NCBI GenBank assembly: GCA_963757125.1
Contig: CAVWQP010000006.1
Coordinates: 1-64,000 of the forward strand
Reading direction: 5' to 3'
Length of the DNA: 64,000 bases
Source: CAVVSD01 sp963757125
GTDB taxonomy: Bacteria > Actinomycetota > Thermoleophilia > Solirubrobacterales > Solirubrobacteraceae
In this document: positions 1-7,353 of the stretch, in pieces
How positions within the stretch are numbered: the first letter of the stretch is position 1
Layout of the letters: every line of letters begins with the position of its first letter
The notes under the pieces: model-generated
What the model was told of the DNA's origin: nothing
Database searches by the model: none
What the model saw: the letters and a program-made list of their open reading frames with translations, nothing else
Translations under genes and position numbers: made by a program

Positions 1-470
1 TGTACGAGGTGCCGTTCGGCATGACGCTGCGCGAGCTGTGCGAGGAGGTCGCCGGCGGCCTCGTCGACGGCCGCACGATCAAGGCGCTGCAGATCGGCGG
101 CCCGCTGGCGGGCATCCTGCCCGGCTGGAAGCTCGACACGCTCTTCGACTTCGACGCGCTCGCCGCCGAGGGCTGCATGGTCGGCCACGGCGGGATCGTC
201 GCCTTCGACGATGAGACGGACATGCGCGGGGTCGCCAAGCACCTCCTGCACTTCGGCGCGGCGGAGAGCTGCGGCAAGTGCTTCCCGTGCCGCATCGGCC
301 TGCGCAGGGCGCACGAGATGTTCGTGAACGGCGCGCCGGTGTCGCGCGAGCGCCTGGAGGATCTGCTGGAGACGCTCGAGGCCGGCAGCCTGTGCGCGCA
401 CGGCGGCGGCATGCCCGCGCCGATCCGCAGCCTCATCGAGCACTTCCCCGACGAACTCGGTCTCGCCTGA
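1..470 (+). CDS. NAD-dependent formate dehydrogenase beta subunit, NuoF-like (C-terminal part; runs off the window start)
   Basis: This is the C-terminal ~155 residues of a NuoF/FdsB-type flavoprotein subunit; the frame is open to base 1, so the FMN/NADH-binding part lies outside. The sequence shows the end of the SLBB-like region (GGPLAG) and the NADH 4Fe-4S motif ESCGKCFPCRIG, followed by a fourth cysteine in SLCAHGG. In this family the subunit takes electrons from the Mo subunit through Fe-S centres and reduces NAD+. Its stop codon overlaps the start of the next Fe-S subunit by one base (TGATG). The FDH assignment over complex I NuoF rests on the downstream FdhA-like gene. Confidence 0.85.
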   Translation, partial: YEVPFGMTLRELCEEVAGGLVDGRTIKALQIGGPLAGILPGWKLDTLFDFDALAAEGCMVGHGGIVAFDDETDMRGVAKHLLHFGAAESCGKCFPCRIGLRRAHEMFVNGAPVSRERLEDLLETLEAGSLCAHGGGMPAPIRSLIEHFPDELGLA

Positions 471-1120
471 TGCCCACGCTCACGGTCGACGGCACCGAGG
501 TCGAGGTCGTGGACGGCACGACCGTTCTGGAGGCCGCGCGCATCGCGGGCGCCGAGATCCCGACGCTCTGCTTCGACGACCGGCAGGCCCCGTTCGGCGC
601 CTGCCGCGTCTGCCTCGTCGGCGTCGAGGGGGCGCCCGGCCCGATCGCCTCCTGCACCACGCCGGTGCGCGACGGCATGGAGGTCTCCACGCGCGACCCC
701 AAGGCGCGCCGCGTCGCCGCCGCCGTGGTCGAGCTCGTGCTGTCCGAGCTCCCGCGCGCGCCCGAGCCGCACACGGAGCTCGCGCAGATGGCCGAGATGC
801 TCGGCGTCGACGGCGACGCCCTGCGCTGGCCCGGCGTCCAGCACGAGGAGGCGCACGACGAGCGCCATCCCTACCTGGCGTTCCAGCACGAGCTCTGCAT
901 CTCGTGCGGTCGCTGCGTGCGCGCGTGCGACGAGGTCCAGGGCGCGTTCGCGCTCACGGCCACCGGCCGCGGCTTCGCCGCGAACATCACCGCCGGGCTG
1001 GACAGCGGCTTCCGGGACTCCACCTGCGTCTCCTGCGGAGCCTGCGCGGACTCCTGTCCCACCGACGCGATCACCGAGATCACACTCTTGAACATGCTCG
1101 AGTCCGAACCCACGAGGTGA
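470..1120 (+). CDS. Formate dehydrogenase Fe-S subunit: 2Fe-2S plus two 4Fe-4S domains, separate from the catalytic chain
   Basis: A 216-residue electron-transfer subunit. The N-terminus is a plant-type/NuoG-like 2Fe-2S domain with Cys34, Cys45, Cys48 and Cys62. It is followed by a His/Cys-containing linker and two ferredoxin motifs, CISCGRCVRAC and CVSCGACADSC, near residues 143 and 184. In most NAD-dependent FDHs (FdsA type) this module is the N-terminal third of the catalytic alpha subunit; here it is its own gene, 8 bp upstream of the Mo subunit. The ATG at 470 is chosen because it couples to the TGA of the beta subunit; an earlier in-frame start would lie deep inside that gene. Confidence 0.85.
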   Translation: MPTLTVDGTEVEVVDGTTVLEAARIAGAEIPTLCFDDRQAPFGACRVCLVGVEGAPGPIASCTTPVRDGMEVSTRDPKARRVAAAVVELVLSELPRAPEPHTELAQMAEMLGVDGDALRWPGVQHEEAHDERHPYLAFQHELCISCGRCVRACDEVQGAFALTATGRGFAANITAGLDSGFRDSTCVSCGACADSCPTDAITEITLLNMLESEPTR

Positions 1121-1128
1121 GGCCAACG

Positions 1129-3213
1129 ATGACCGAACGCTTCGACCACGAGACCACGACCACCTGCGGCTACTGCGGCGTCGGATGCCGCCTGGAGACG
1201 CATACGCGCAACGGCAAGATCGTCTCGATCTCGCCTGCGCTCGACGGTCCCGCAAACGAGGGTCACACCTGCCTGAAGGGCCGGTTCGCGCACCAGTTCT
1301 CGCGGCATCGCAACCGCCTGACCGCGCCGCTCATCAAGGAGAACGGCGACTTCCGCGTCGCCACCTGGGAGGAGGCGATCCACCGGATCGTCACCGAGCT
1401 CGGCCGCATCAAGGACTCGCATGGCGGCGACGCCATCGCGGGCCTCGCGTCCTCGCGGGCCACGAACGAGGACTGCTACGTCATGCAGCGCCTCATGCGC
1501 GGGGCGCTCGGCACGAACAACATCGACAACTGCTCGCGCGTCTGCCACTCGCCGACGTCGTTCGCCATGCGCAAGTCGCTGGGCCTCTCAGGCGCCACGG
1601 GCAACTTCACCGACTTCGACCACGCGGACGCCGCGATCCTCATGGGCGCGAACCCGACGGAGGGCCACCCCGTCGTCGGCGCGCGGATCAAGCAGGCCAC
1701 GCTGCGCGGCCTGAAGCTCGTCGTCATCGACCCGCGCCGCATCGAGCTGTGCGAGTACGGCGTGCTGCACCTGCAGCCGCGCCCGGGCACGAACGCGGCC
1801 GTCATGCACGGGCTCGCGCACGTCGTGCACCGCGACGGCCTCATGGACCTCGACTACCTGCACGGCCGCACCGAGGGCTGGCCCGAGGTCGAGGAGATGA
1901 TCGAGGAGTACACGCCGCAGGAGGTCGAGCGGATCTCCGGCATCCCGGCCGCGGACCTCGAGCGCGCGGCGCACATCTACGCCGAGGCCGAGAACGCCTG
2001 CATCTCGTGGGGCCTGGGGGTCACCGAGCATCGCTACGGCTCCGAGGTCGTGCGCCTCATCTGCAACCTCGCCCTCATGACCGGCAACATCGGTCGCCCG
2101 GGCGCCGCGCTACTGCCGCTGCGCGGGCAGAACAACGTCCAGGGCTCGTCCGACATGGGCGCCCTGCCCGACACGTACACGATGTACCGCTCGGTCGGCG
2201 ACGACGAGGTCGCGCGCTCCTTCGAGGAGGCGTGGGGCGTCCCGCTGTCGCGGGACAAGGGCTACACGATCCCGCAGATGTTCGATGCGGCGGTCGCCGG
2301 CGACCTCAAGGCGATGTACATCTTCGGCGAGGACGTCGCGCAGACCGATCCGGACACGCACCACGTCGTCAAGGCGCTCGAGTCGCTCGAGTTCCTCGTC
2401 TGCCAGGACATCTTCGAGACGGAGACGACGAAGTTCGCCGACGTGGTCCTGCCCGCGTCCGCCTTCCTGGAGAAGGAAGGGACGTTCATCAACGCCGAGC
2501 GTCGGATGCAGATCGTCAAGCCGGCGATCACCCCGCCCGGCGGCGCGAAGACGGACTTCGAGATCCTCACCACGGTCTCGGCGGCGCTCGGCCACCCGAT
2601 GGGCTACGAGACGCCGTGGGACGTCCTCGACGAGATCGCGGCGCTGACGCCCGACCTCGCGGGCGTGAGCTACGAGCGCCTCGGGCGCAAGGGCCTCATG
2701 TGGCCCGTCGCGGCGGACGGCACGGACTCGCCGATCCTGTACGAGGAGGAGTTCACGCTCCCCGGCGGCAAGGCCCAGCTCGCGGCACTGCCCTACAAGC
2801 CGCCCGGCACCGAGGCCGACGACGAGTTCCCGATGATCCTCGTCACGGGCCGGCGCCTCCAGCACTACAACTCCGGCTCGATGACCCGCCGCACGGCGAA
2901 CCTCGAGCTGCTCGACCGCGAGTGGATGGAGCTCCACCCCGAGGACGCCGAGCGACTGTGGATCAAGGACGGCGACACCGTCTCGGTGCGCAGCCCCACC
3001 GGCCGCATCGAGGTCGAGGCGCGCATCACCGACAAGATCGTCCCGGGGCACGTCTTCACGGCGTTCCACTTCCCGGAGGTGCGGACCAACGTGCTCATCG
3101 GCCAGTCGGCCGACGTCAACACGTCGTGCCCCGAGTACAAGGTCGTGGCGGTCGACGTGCGCCCGATGCCGGAGGTGCCGTCGGAGCGCCCGGCGCTCAC
3201 GACGGCCTCCTGA
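1129..3213 (+). CDS. fdhA: Formate dehydrogenase alpha subunit, molybdopterin catalytic chain (Cys form)
   Basis: A 694-residue member of the DMSO reductase family that oxidises formate to CO2 at a bis-MGD Mo/W centre. The N-terminal 4Fe-4S site is Cys13, Cys16, Cys20 and Cys48 with the conserved Lys50. The Mo ligand is Cys139 in RVCHSPT, where selenocysteine enzymes have Sec, and His140 follows. The C-terminal molydop-binding domain includes GRRLQHYNSGSMTRR. Length fits a short alpha subunit because the 2Fe-2S/ferredoxin module is encoded separately just upstream. ATG 1129 follows GTGAGG. The missing membrane anchor and the NuoF-like neighbour indicate a soluble cytoplasmic NAD-linked enzyme. 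Confidence 0.92.
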   Translation: MTERFDHETTTTCGYCGVGCRLETHTRNGKIVSISPALDGPANEGHTCLKGRFAHQFSRHRNRLTAPLIKENGDFRVATWEEAIHRIVTELGRIKDSHGGDAIAGLASSRATNEDCYVMQRLMRGALGTNNIDNCSRVCHSPTSFAMRKSLGLSGATGNFTDFDHADAAILMGANPTEGHPVVGARIKQATLRGLKLVVIDPRRIELCEYGVLHLQPRPGTNAAVMHGLAHVVHRDGLMDLDYLHGRTEGWPEVEEMIEEYTPQEVERISGIPAADLERAAHIYAEAENACISWGLGVTEHRYGSEVVRLICNLALMTGNIGRPGAALLPLRGQNNVQGSSDMGALPDTYTMYRSVGDDEVARSFEEAWGVPLSRDKGYTIPQMFDAAVAGDLKAMYIFGEDVAQTDPDTHHVVKALESLEFLVCQDIFETETTKFADVVLPASAFLEKEGTFINAERRMQIVKPAITPPGGAKTDFEILTTVSAALGHPMGYETPWDVLDEIAALTPDLAGVSYERLGRKGLMWPVAADGTDSPILYEEEFTLPGGKAQLAALPYKPPGTEADDEFPMILVTGRRLQHYNSGSMTRRTANLELLDREWMELHPEDAERLWIKDGDTVSVRSPTGRIEVEARITDKIVPGHVFTAFHFPEVRTNVLIGQSADVNTSCPEYKVVAVDVRPMPEVPSERPALTTAS

Positions 3214-3217
3214 CCCG

Positions 3218-3385
3218 TCAGTCCTCGCCGGCGGCCTGCTCCTCCTCCTCGCGACGGGGCTGGCCGCCGGGATGGCGGCCCTCGGGGCCGCGCTTCGCGT
3301 CCTTGCGGGGGTCCGCGGCGGCGGCGCCCTCGGCGCGTTCCTCGCGGTCGAGCTCCTGCTCGTCATGCGTTCTGTCGGTCTCCAT
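3218..3385 (-). CDS. Small highly charged hypothetical protein (55 aa)
   Basis: A short open frame in the gap between fdhA and the moeA-like gene, antisense to both. The predicted 55-residue product begins METDRTHDEQELDREER and ends EEEEQAAGED. It is rich in Glu, Asp, Arg, Lys and Gly with almost no hydrophobic residues, so it would be intrinsically disordered. An AAGG element lies about 12 bp before the ATG. Small charged proteins of this sort are common in actinobacteria, but nothing here indicates a function. It could also be a chance frame in GC-rich DNA; the otherwise unexplained gap is the main argument for it. Confidence 0.4.
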   Translation of the reverse strand: METDRTHDEQELDREERAEGAAAADPRKDAKRGPEGRHPGGQPRREEEEQAAGED

Positions 3386-3402
3386 GCGCGAGCCTTGCCC
3401 GG

Positions 3403-4590
3403 ATGACCGCCCCGCGTAACGACCCTGCGCCCGAGGTCGCGCTCGCGGAGTGGATCGCGCTGCTCGACCGGTCCGGCGCCCTGGAGCCCGCCGCGGTCGA
3501 GCGCGTCGCGCTCGCCGACGCGCTCGGCCGGGTCGCGGCGGCCGACGTCGAGGCGCTGCACCCCAACCCGCCGCACCGCTGCGCGGCGATGGACGGGATC
3601 GCCGTGCAGTCCGCGGCGACGGCGTTCGCGCCGGTCGTGCTGGGGACCGGCGAGTACGCCACCATCGACACGGGGGAGGCGATCGACGAGCCCTGGGACG
3701 CGGTCGTCCCCGTGGAGGAGATCGCCCCGGACCCGGACGGCGTCCTCGTCCGGCACGTCGTCGCGTCGGGCGCGCACGTGCGTCCCGCCGGCGAGGACGT
3801 CGAGGCGGGCACCGTCGTCATCGAGGCCGGTGCGCGCCTCGGCCCGTACGACCTCGCCCTGGCCGCGGCGGTCGGTCACGCCGCGCTGCCCGTGCGCGTC
3901 CAGGTCCCGGTCGCGATCATCCCCACCGGCGACGAGCTGCGGGTGCCCGGCGCGCGGCTGGAGCCGGGCGAGATCGTCGACTCCAACAGCGTCATGCTCG
4001 CCGCGCGGCTGCGCGAGGAGGGCATCCCGGCGCACGTGCTCGGCGTGGTCCGCGACGACCCGGTCGCGCTGGAGGTGGCGGTCCGCTCCGCCGTGGAGAC
4101 GTACCGCGTCGTCCTCGTGCTCGCCGGCTCCTCGAGGGGCACGCGCGACCACACCGCGGTCGTCCTCGAGCGCTGCGGGACCCTCGCGGTGCGGCGCGTC
4201 GCCCTGCGCCCCGCGCACCCGGTGCTGCTCGGCGCCGTCGGGTCGCGCGCGGTCGTCGGCGTCCCCGGCTATCCGGTGAGCGCCGCGCTCACGCTGGAGC
4301 GCTTCGTGCTGCCGCTGCTCGACCGGCTGTCGGCGCGACGGCGCCCGCCGCTCACGCTCCGCGTCCGCGTGACGTCCGAGCTGCACCCGCGCCGAGACTC
4401 GGAGGTCGTCGTCCCGCTCGTGCTCGAGCCGGGCGCCGACGGCATCCCGCACGGCGTCCCCCAGAGCCGCCGCGGCGGCGCGCTGTCCGGCCTCGCCCGC
4501 GCGGGCGCGATGCTGCGCCTGCCCGCGGGCGGGGACGTCGTGGCGGCCGGGAGCGTCGTCGAGGCGGAGCCCCTCAGCGCCCGGCGGTGA
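3403..4590 (+). CDS. MoeA-like molybdopterin molybdenumtransferase
   Basis: A 395-residue MoeA/gephyrin-fold protein, the family that inserts molybdate into adenylylated molybdopterin. Visible are the N-terminal linker motif CAAMDGIAV, the IPTGDEL segment, and the central MoCF-binding region. That region reads AGSSRGTRDHT in place of the usual GGVSVGDYD-like loop, a variant seen in MoeA-like proteins linked to LysR-type substrate-binding domains, although no such extra domain is present here. The C-terminal beta-domain is complete. Position next to a Mo-dependent formate dehydrogenase suggests cofactor supply for that enzyme. The 3' end overlaps the convergent NAD-binding gene by 17 bp. Confidence 0.8.
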   Translation: MTAPRNDPAPEVALAEWIALLDRSGALEPAAVERVALADALGRVAAADVEALHPNPPHRCAAMDGIAVQSAATAFAPVVLGTGEYATIDTGEAIDEPWDAVVPVEEIAPDPDGVLVRHVVASGAHVRPAGEDVEAGTVVIEAGARLGPYDLALAAAVGHAALPVRVQVPVAIIPTGDELRVPGARLEPGEIVDSNSVMLAARLREEGIPAHVLGVVRDDPVALEVAVRSAVETYRVVLVLAGSSRGTRDHTAVVLERCGTLAVRRVALRPAHPVLLGAVGSRAVVGVPGYPVSAALTLERFVLPLLDRLSARRRPPLTLRVRVTSELHPRRDSEVVVPLVLEPGADGIPHGVPQSRRGGALSGLARAGAMLRLPAGGDVVAAGSVVEAEPLSARR

Positions 4591-5215
4591 ACCGTGCGAA
4601 GTGGTGGTTGGCCTGCTCGACCTCGTCGAGCACCACGATCGCGCCGTCGGCGTAGGACAGGTAGCTGCCCTCGTCGTCTGCGATGAGGTTGTCGGTCCCG
4701 GTGCGGTAGGTCCCGGTCCGCGGCCCGTCCGGGTCGAAGAAGGCCGCCGGGCTCATGAAGGCCCAGTCGACCGGCGTCTCCGTCGTGCGCAGCTTCTTGA
4801 GGGCGGTGACCGCCTTCGACGCCGTGGGCTTGGCGAACTCGGGGAAGTCGGGCTGGTCGATGAGCAGCTGACCCGGCGCCACCTCCGACGAGCCGGCGCC
4901 GCCGACGATGACGACCCGCGGGACGCCCGCCTCGGCCAGCCCGGCGAGCAGCGTCTGGAAGTCCTCGGAGAGCTTCTCGTGCGGATCGCCCTCGCGGGGG
5001 CCGATCGCGCTGATGGCGGCGTCGTGCCCCGCCGCGAGCGAGGCGACGCCCGCCGGGTCGGAGATCTCGCCGACGACGATGCTGAGGCGATCGGCGGGCT
5101 CGATACCGGAGCCGTCACGGGTGACGGCGGTGACCTCGTGGCCGCGGTCGAGAGCCTCGGGGATGAGAAGGTGCCCGAGCCTGCCGCGTGCGCCGAAGAG
5201 AATGATCCTGGCCAT
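4574..5215 (-). CDS. NAD(P)-binding Rossmann protein, atypical SDR/NmrA-like
   Basis: A 213-residue protein starting MARIILFGARGRLG, with the glycine-rich dinucleotide-binding motif GxxGxxG at residues ~8-14. Later motifs such as HDAAISAIGP and RVVIVGGAGSS are typical of the NAD(P)H-binding atypical SDR family (NmrA/YwnB-like reductases). There is no YxxxK active-site motif, as is normal for this group; the substrate is unknown. The ATG at 5215 is preferred over a longer upstream frame whose extra residues are low-complexity Arg/Pro/Ser. It is convergent with the MoeA-like gene and appears monocistronic. Confidence 0.75.
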   Translation of the reverse strand: MARIILFGARGRLGHLLIPEALDRGHEVTAVTRDGSGIEPADRLSIVVGEISDPAGVASLAAGHDAAISAIGPREGDPHEKLSEDFQTLLAGLAEAGVPRVVIVGGAGSSEVAPGQLLIDQPDFPEFAKPTASKAVTALKKLRTTETPVDWAFMSPAAFFDPDGPRTGTYRTGTDNLIADDEGSYLSYADGAIVVLDEVEQANHHFARFTAGR

Positions 5216-5258
5216 GGGGCGTGACGCTATCCGTTGCGCCACGCCCCATGACGTCACC

Positions 5259-6110
5259 TCAGACCGAGGGGCTGGGCTCCGCCGGAGCCTCCTCGGAGTC
5301 CTCGGGGGCCGAGTCGCGCGGGTTTGGCGCCTTGCGGGCGACGTGCTCGCACGAGCCGTTGGGGTTGTCCGCCGTCGCATCCGTGATGACGTCGAACCCA
5401 TCGAGGAACGCCTTGTCGTCGCCGGCGCCGCAGGTGATGCGGTCGACCTCGCCGTCGCGGGTGCGGAAGACGTCGTTGCCGTTCCCGCCGTCGAGGGTGT
5501 CTCCGACCTGGTCGCCGGGGCCGGTGACGTCGGCCCGGGCCATGGCCCAGAGCACGTCGTTCCCGTCGCCGCCGATCGACGTGTCGACGCCGCGGTTGGC
5601 GAAGATGACGTCGTTGCCGGCGCCGCCGTCCTGAACGTCGTCGCCCTGGCCGCCGGCCATGAGATCGTTGCCGCCGTTGCCCGCGGCGTTGTCGTTGCCG
5701 GGGCCGCCCGCGATGCGGTCGCGGGAGTCCCCGCCGCGCAGCGTGTCGTTGCCCTGGCCGCCGAAGATGCGATCGAAGGAGGTCATGTCGCCGCGGCCGG
5801 GTGCGTCCCCGACGACCGTGTCGTCCCCTGGACCGCCGACGAGGACGTCGTTGCCCTGGACGCCCGAGATCGCGTCGTTGCCCAACCCGCCGAAGACCCG
5901 GTCGTTGCCGAGGCCTCCGACGAGCTGGTCGTTGCCACCGCGGCCGAGGATGCGGTCGTTGCCCGCGTTGCCGTCGATGACGTCAGGGGCGTTCGTGCCC
6001 CGAAGCCGCTCGTTGCCGGGGCCTCCGGTGATGGTGGCCGCGAGCGCGTTGCTCGCGGGCAGCGCTGCGAGAGCGACGAATGCCCCCAGCGCGACTTTGC
6101 GTACGTGCAT
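5259..6110 (-). CDS. Secreted calcium-binding RTX-repeat protein
   Basis: A 283-residue protein. It begins MHVRKVALGAFVALAALPAS with an Ala cleavage region (NALAA), a clear Sec signal peptide. From about residue 27 it consists of haemolysin-type nonapeptide repeats of the form GGxGxDxhx (for example GGPGNE, GNAGNDRILG, GGLGNDRVFG, GGQGNDTLRG). These fold as Ca2+-binding parallel beta-rolls once exported. The C-terminus has a Cys pair (ITCGAGDD, GSCEHV) and an acidic Glu/Ser-rich tail. No enzymatic domain is visible. It is divergent from a second, smaller RTX gene that is itself translationally coupled to a two-component system. Confidence 0.82.
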   Translation of the reverse strand: MHVRKVALGAFVALAALPASNALAATITGGPGNERLRGTNAPDVIDGNAGNDRILGRGGNDQLVGGLGNDRVFGGLGNDAISGVQGNDVLVGGPGDDTVVGDAPGRGDMTSFDRIFGGQGNDTLRGGDSRDRIAGGPGNDNAAGNGGNDLMAGGQGDDVQDGGAGNDVIFANRGVDTSIGGDGNDVLWAMARADVTGPGDQVGDTLDGGNGNDVFRTRDGEVDRITCGAGDDKAFLDGFDVITDATADNPNGSCEHVARKAPNPRDSAPEDSEEAPAEPSPSV

Positions 6111-6134
6111 GCCGATGAGGATCACCGCCGACCC

Positions 6135-6192
6135 GGGGGTGTCCCACCCCCGTCTCAAGGACCTCTCACGCACCATGAGGAGTCCGTGAGAG
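6135..6192. promoter_or_regulatory. Divergent control region between the RTX genes: hairpin, TCTCA direct repeats and inverted repeat
   Basis: The 120-bp gap between the two divergent RTX genes holds three elements. GGGGGTG-TCC-CACCCCC (6135-6151) is a 7-bp hairpin. TCTCA occurs at 6153-6157 and again at 6164-6168, an 11-bp period like OmpR/PhoB-family binding boxes. CTCTCACG (6163-6170) is repeated inverted as CGTGAGAG at 6185-6192. Because an OmpR-type regulator gene starts 470 bp downstream and overlaps the RTX gene, this is a reasonable candidate target site for it. No convincing -10/-35 pair was identified. Confidence 0.45.
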
Positions 6193-6230
6193 CGCCGCGC
6201 GCGCACGCGCCCGTCCGCCATCCTGCGGGG

Positions 6231-6665
6231 ATGCGTCGCCGCATCGCACTCCTGCTCGTCGTGGTCCTCGCCGGCGTCGTCCCGGCGGTCGCGCACGCGG
6301 CCGACCTCGTCGGGACCGACGGCGCCGACCGGCTCGTGGGGAGCAGGGCGGACGACCGGATCCGCGGCCGCGCGGGGGACGACATCCTCTACGGCCGCGC
6401 GGGCGCCGACGCCCTGTTCGGCGATGCGGGCAAGGACCGCCTCTTCGGCGGGCCCGGCGGCGACACGCTGCTCGGGGGCGCGGGGAACGACCGTCTCAAC
6501 GGGGGCGCCGGCGCCGACATCCTCATCGGCGGGGCCGGCAACGACGTCATCCGGGCGCGCGACGGCGTGCGCGACCGGATCTCGTGCGGCCCGGGCCGCG
6601 ACCGCGTGATCGCCGACGAGATCGACCAGGTCGGCGGCGACTGCGAGGTCGTGGAGCGTGGCTGA
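6231..6665 (+). CDS. Small secreted RTX-repeat calcium-binding protein
   Basis: A 144-residue protein with a signal peptide (MRRRIALLLVVVLAGVVPAV, then AHAADL). About seven RTX nonapeptides follow (GTDGADRLVG, GRAGDDILYG, GGAGNDRLNG, GGAGNDVIRA). The C-terminus carries two cysteines (ISCGPGRD, GDCEVV), as does the divergent RTX protein, suggesting a shared capping structure. Its last 8 bp overlap the GTG start of the response-regulator gene, so the three genes are probably one transcript. The role could be as a calcium-responsive envelope or secreted protein; no catalytic domain is seen. Confidence 0.78.
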   Translation: MRRRIALLLVVVLAGVVPAVAHAADLVGTDGADRLVGSRADDRIRGRAGDDILYGRAGADALFGDAGKDRLFGGPGGDTLLGGAGNDRLNGGAGADILIGGAGNDVIRARDGVRDRISCGPGRDRVIADEIDQVGGDCEVVERG

Positions 6666-7347
6666 GGACGAGGCGGCGCCGCTCGTCCTCCTCGTCGACG
6701 ACGACGCCGCGATCCGCAGGACCGTGACCGCGGGCCTCGAGCTCGAGGGCTTCCGCATCGTCGGCGCGTCGGGGGGCCGCGCGGCGCTGGAGGCGGCCGA
6801 GCGCGTCCGGCCGGCGGCGATCCTCCTCGACCTCGCCATGCCCGACCTCGACGGCACCGAGGTGCTGCGGCAGCTGCGCGAGCGCGGCGACCCCGTGCCG
6901 GTGTGCGTGCTGTCGGCGCGCGACCAGGTCGACGACCGCGTGAGCGCCCTGCAGGGCGGCGCGGACGACTACGTCGTCAAGCCGTTCGCGCTCGAGGAGG
7001 TCGCCGCTCGGCTGCACGCGCTGCTGCGTCGCCGCCCGGCGGGCACCGGCGAGGTCCTGCGCGCGGGCGACCTGCGCCTCGACCCCCGCGGACGCAGCGC
7101 GCACCGCGGCGAGCGCGACCTCGAGCTCACCGCCCGGGAGTTCGACCTCCTGGCGCTGCTCATGCGCAACCCCGGCGAGGTGCTCGACCGGCCGCGGCTG
7201 CACGAGGAGGTCTGGGGCTACACGTTCGACCCGGGGACGAACGTCGCCGACGTCTTCGTCGGCTACCTGCGGCGCAAGCTCGAGGCGGGCGGGGAGCCGC
7301 GCGTACTGCACACCGTGCGCGGGATCGGGTTCGTCCTGCGAGCCTGA
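6658..7347 (+). CDS. OmpR/PhoB-family response regulator
   Basis: A 229-residue two-domain regulator. The receiver has the acidic triad Asp14-Asp15-Asp16, phospho-acceptor Asp58 in LLDLAMPD and the conserved Lys in YVVKPF. The C-terminal winged helix (LTAREFDLLALL, VWGY, VFVGYLRRKLE, TVRGIGFVL) is the Trans_reg_C DNA-binding domain. It most resembles actinobacterial PrrA/MprA-type regulators. GTG 6658 overlaps the RTX gene; the partner histidine kinase starts 7 bp after the stop. The direct repeats upstream of the RTX pair are a candidate binding site. Confidence 0.93.
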   Translation: MAEDEAAPLVLLVDDDAAIRRTVTAGLELEGFRIVGASGGRAALEAAERVRPAAILLDLAMPDLDGTEVLRQLRERGDPVPVCVLSARDQVDDRVSALQGGADDYVVKPFALEEVAARLHALLRRRPAGTGEVLRAGDLRLDPRGRSAHRGERDLELTAREFDLLALLMRNPGEVLDRPRLHEEVWGYTFDPGTNVADVFVGYLRRKLEAGGEPRVLHTVRGIGFVLRA

Positions 7348-7353
7348 GCGAGC

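Noticed and set aside
2110..4452. A 780-codon minus-strand frame over fdhA and the moeA-like gene
   Set aside because: Shadow frame of GC-rich coding DNA with no recognisable protein family; only the 55-codon segment in the gap between the genes has independent plausibility.
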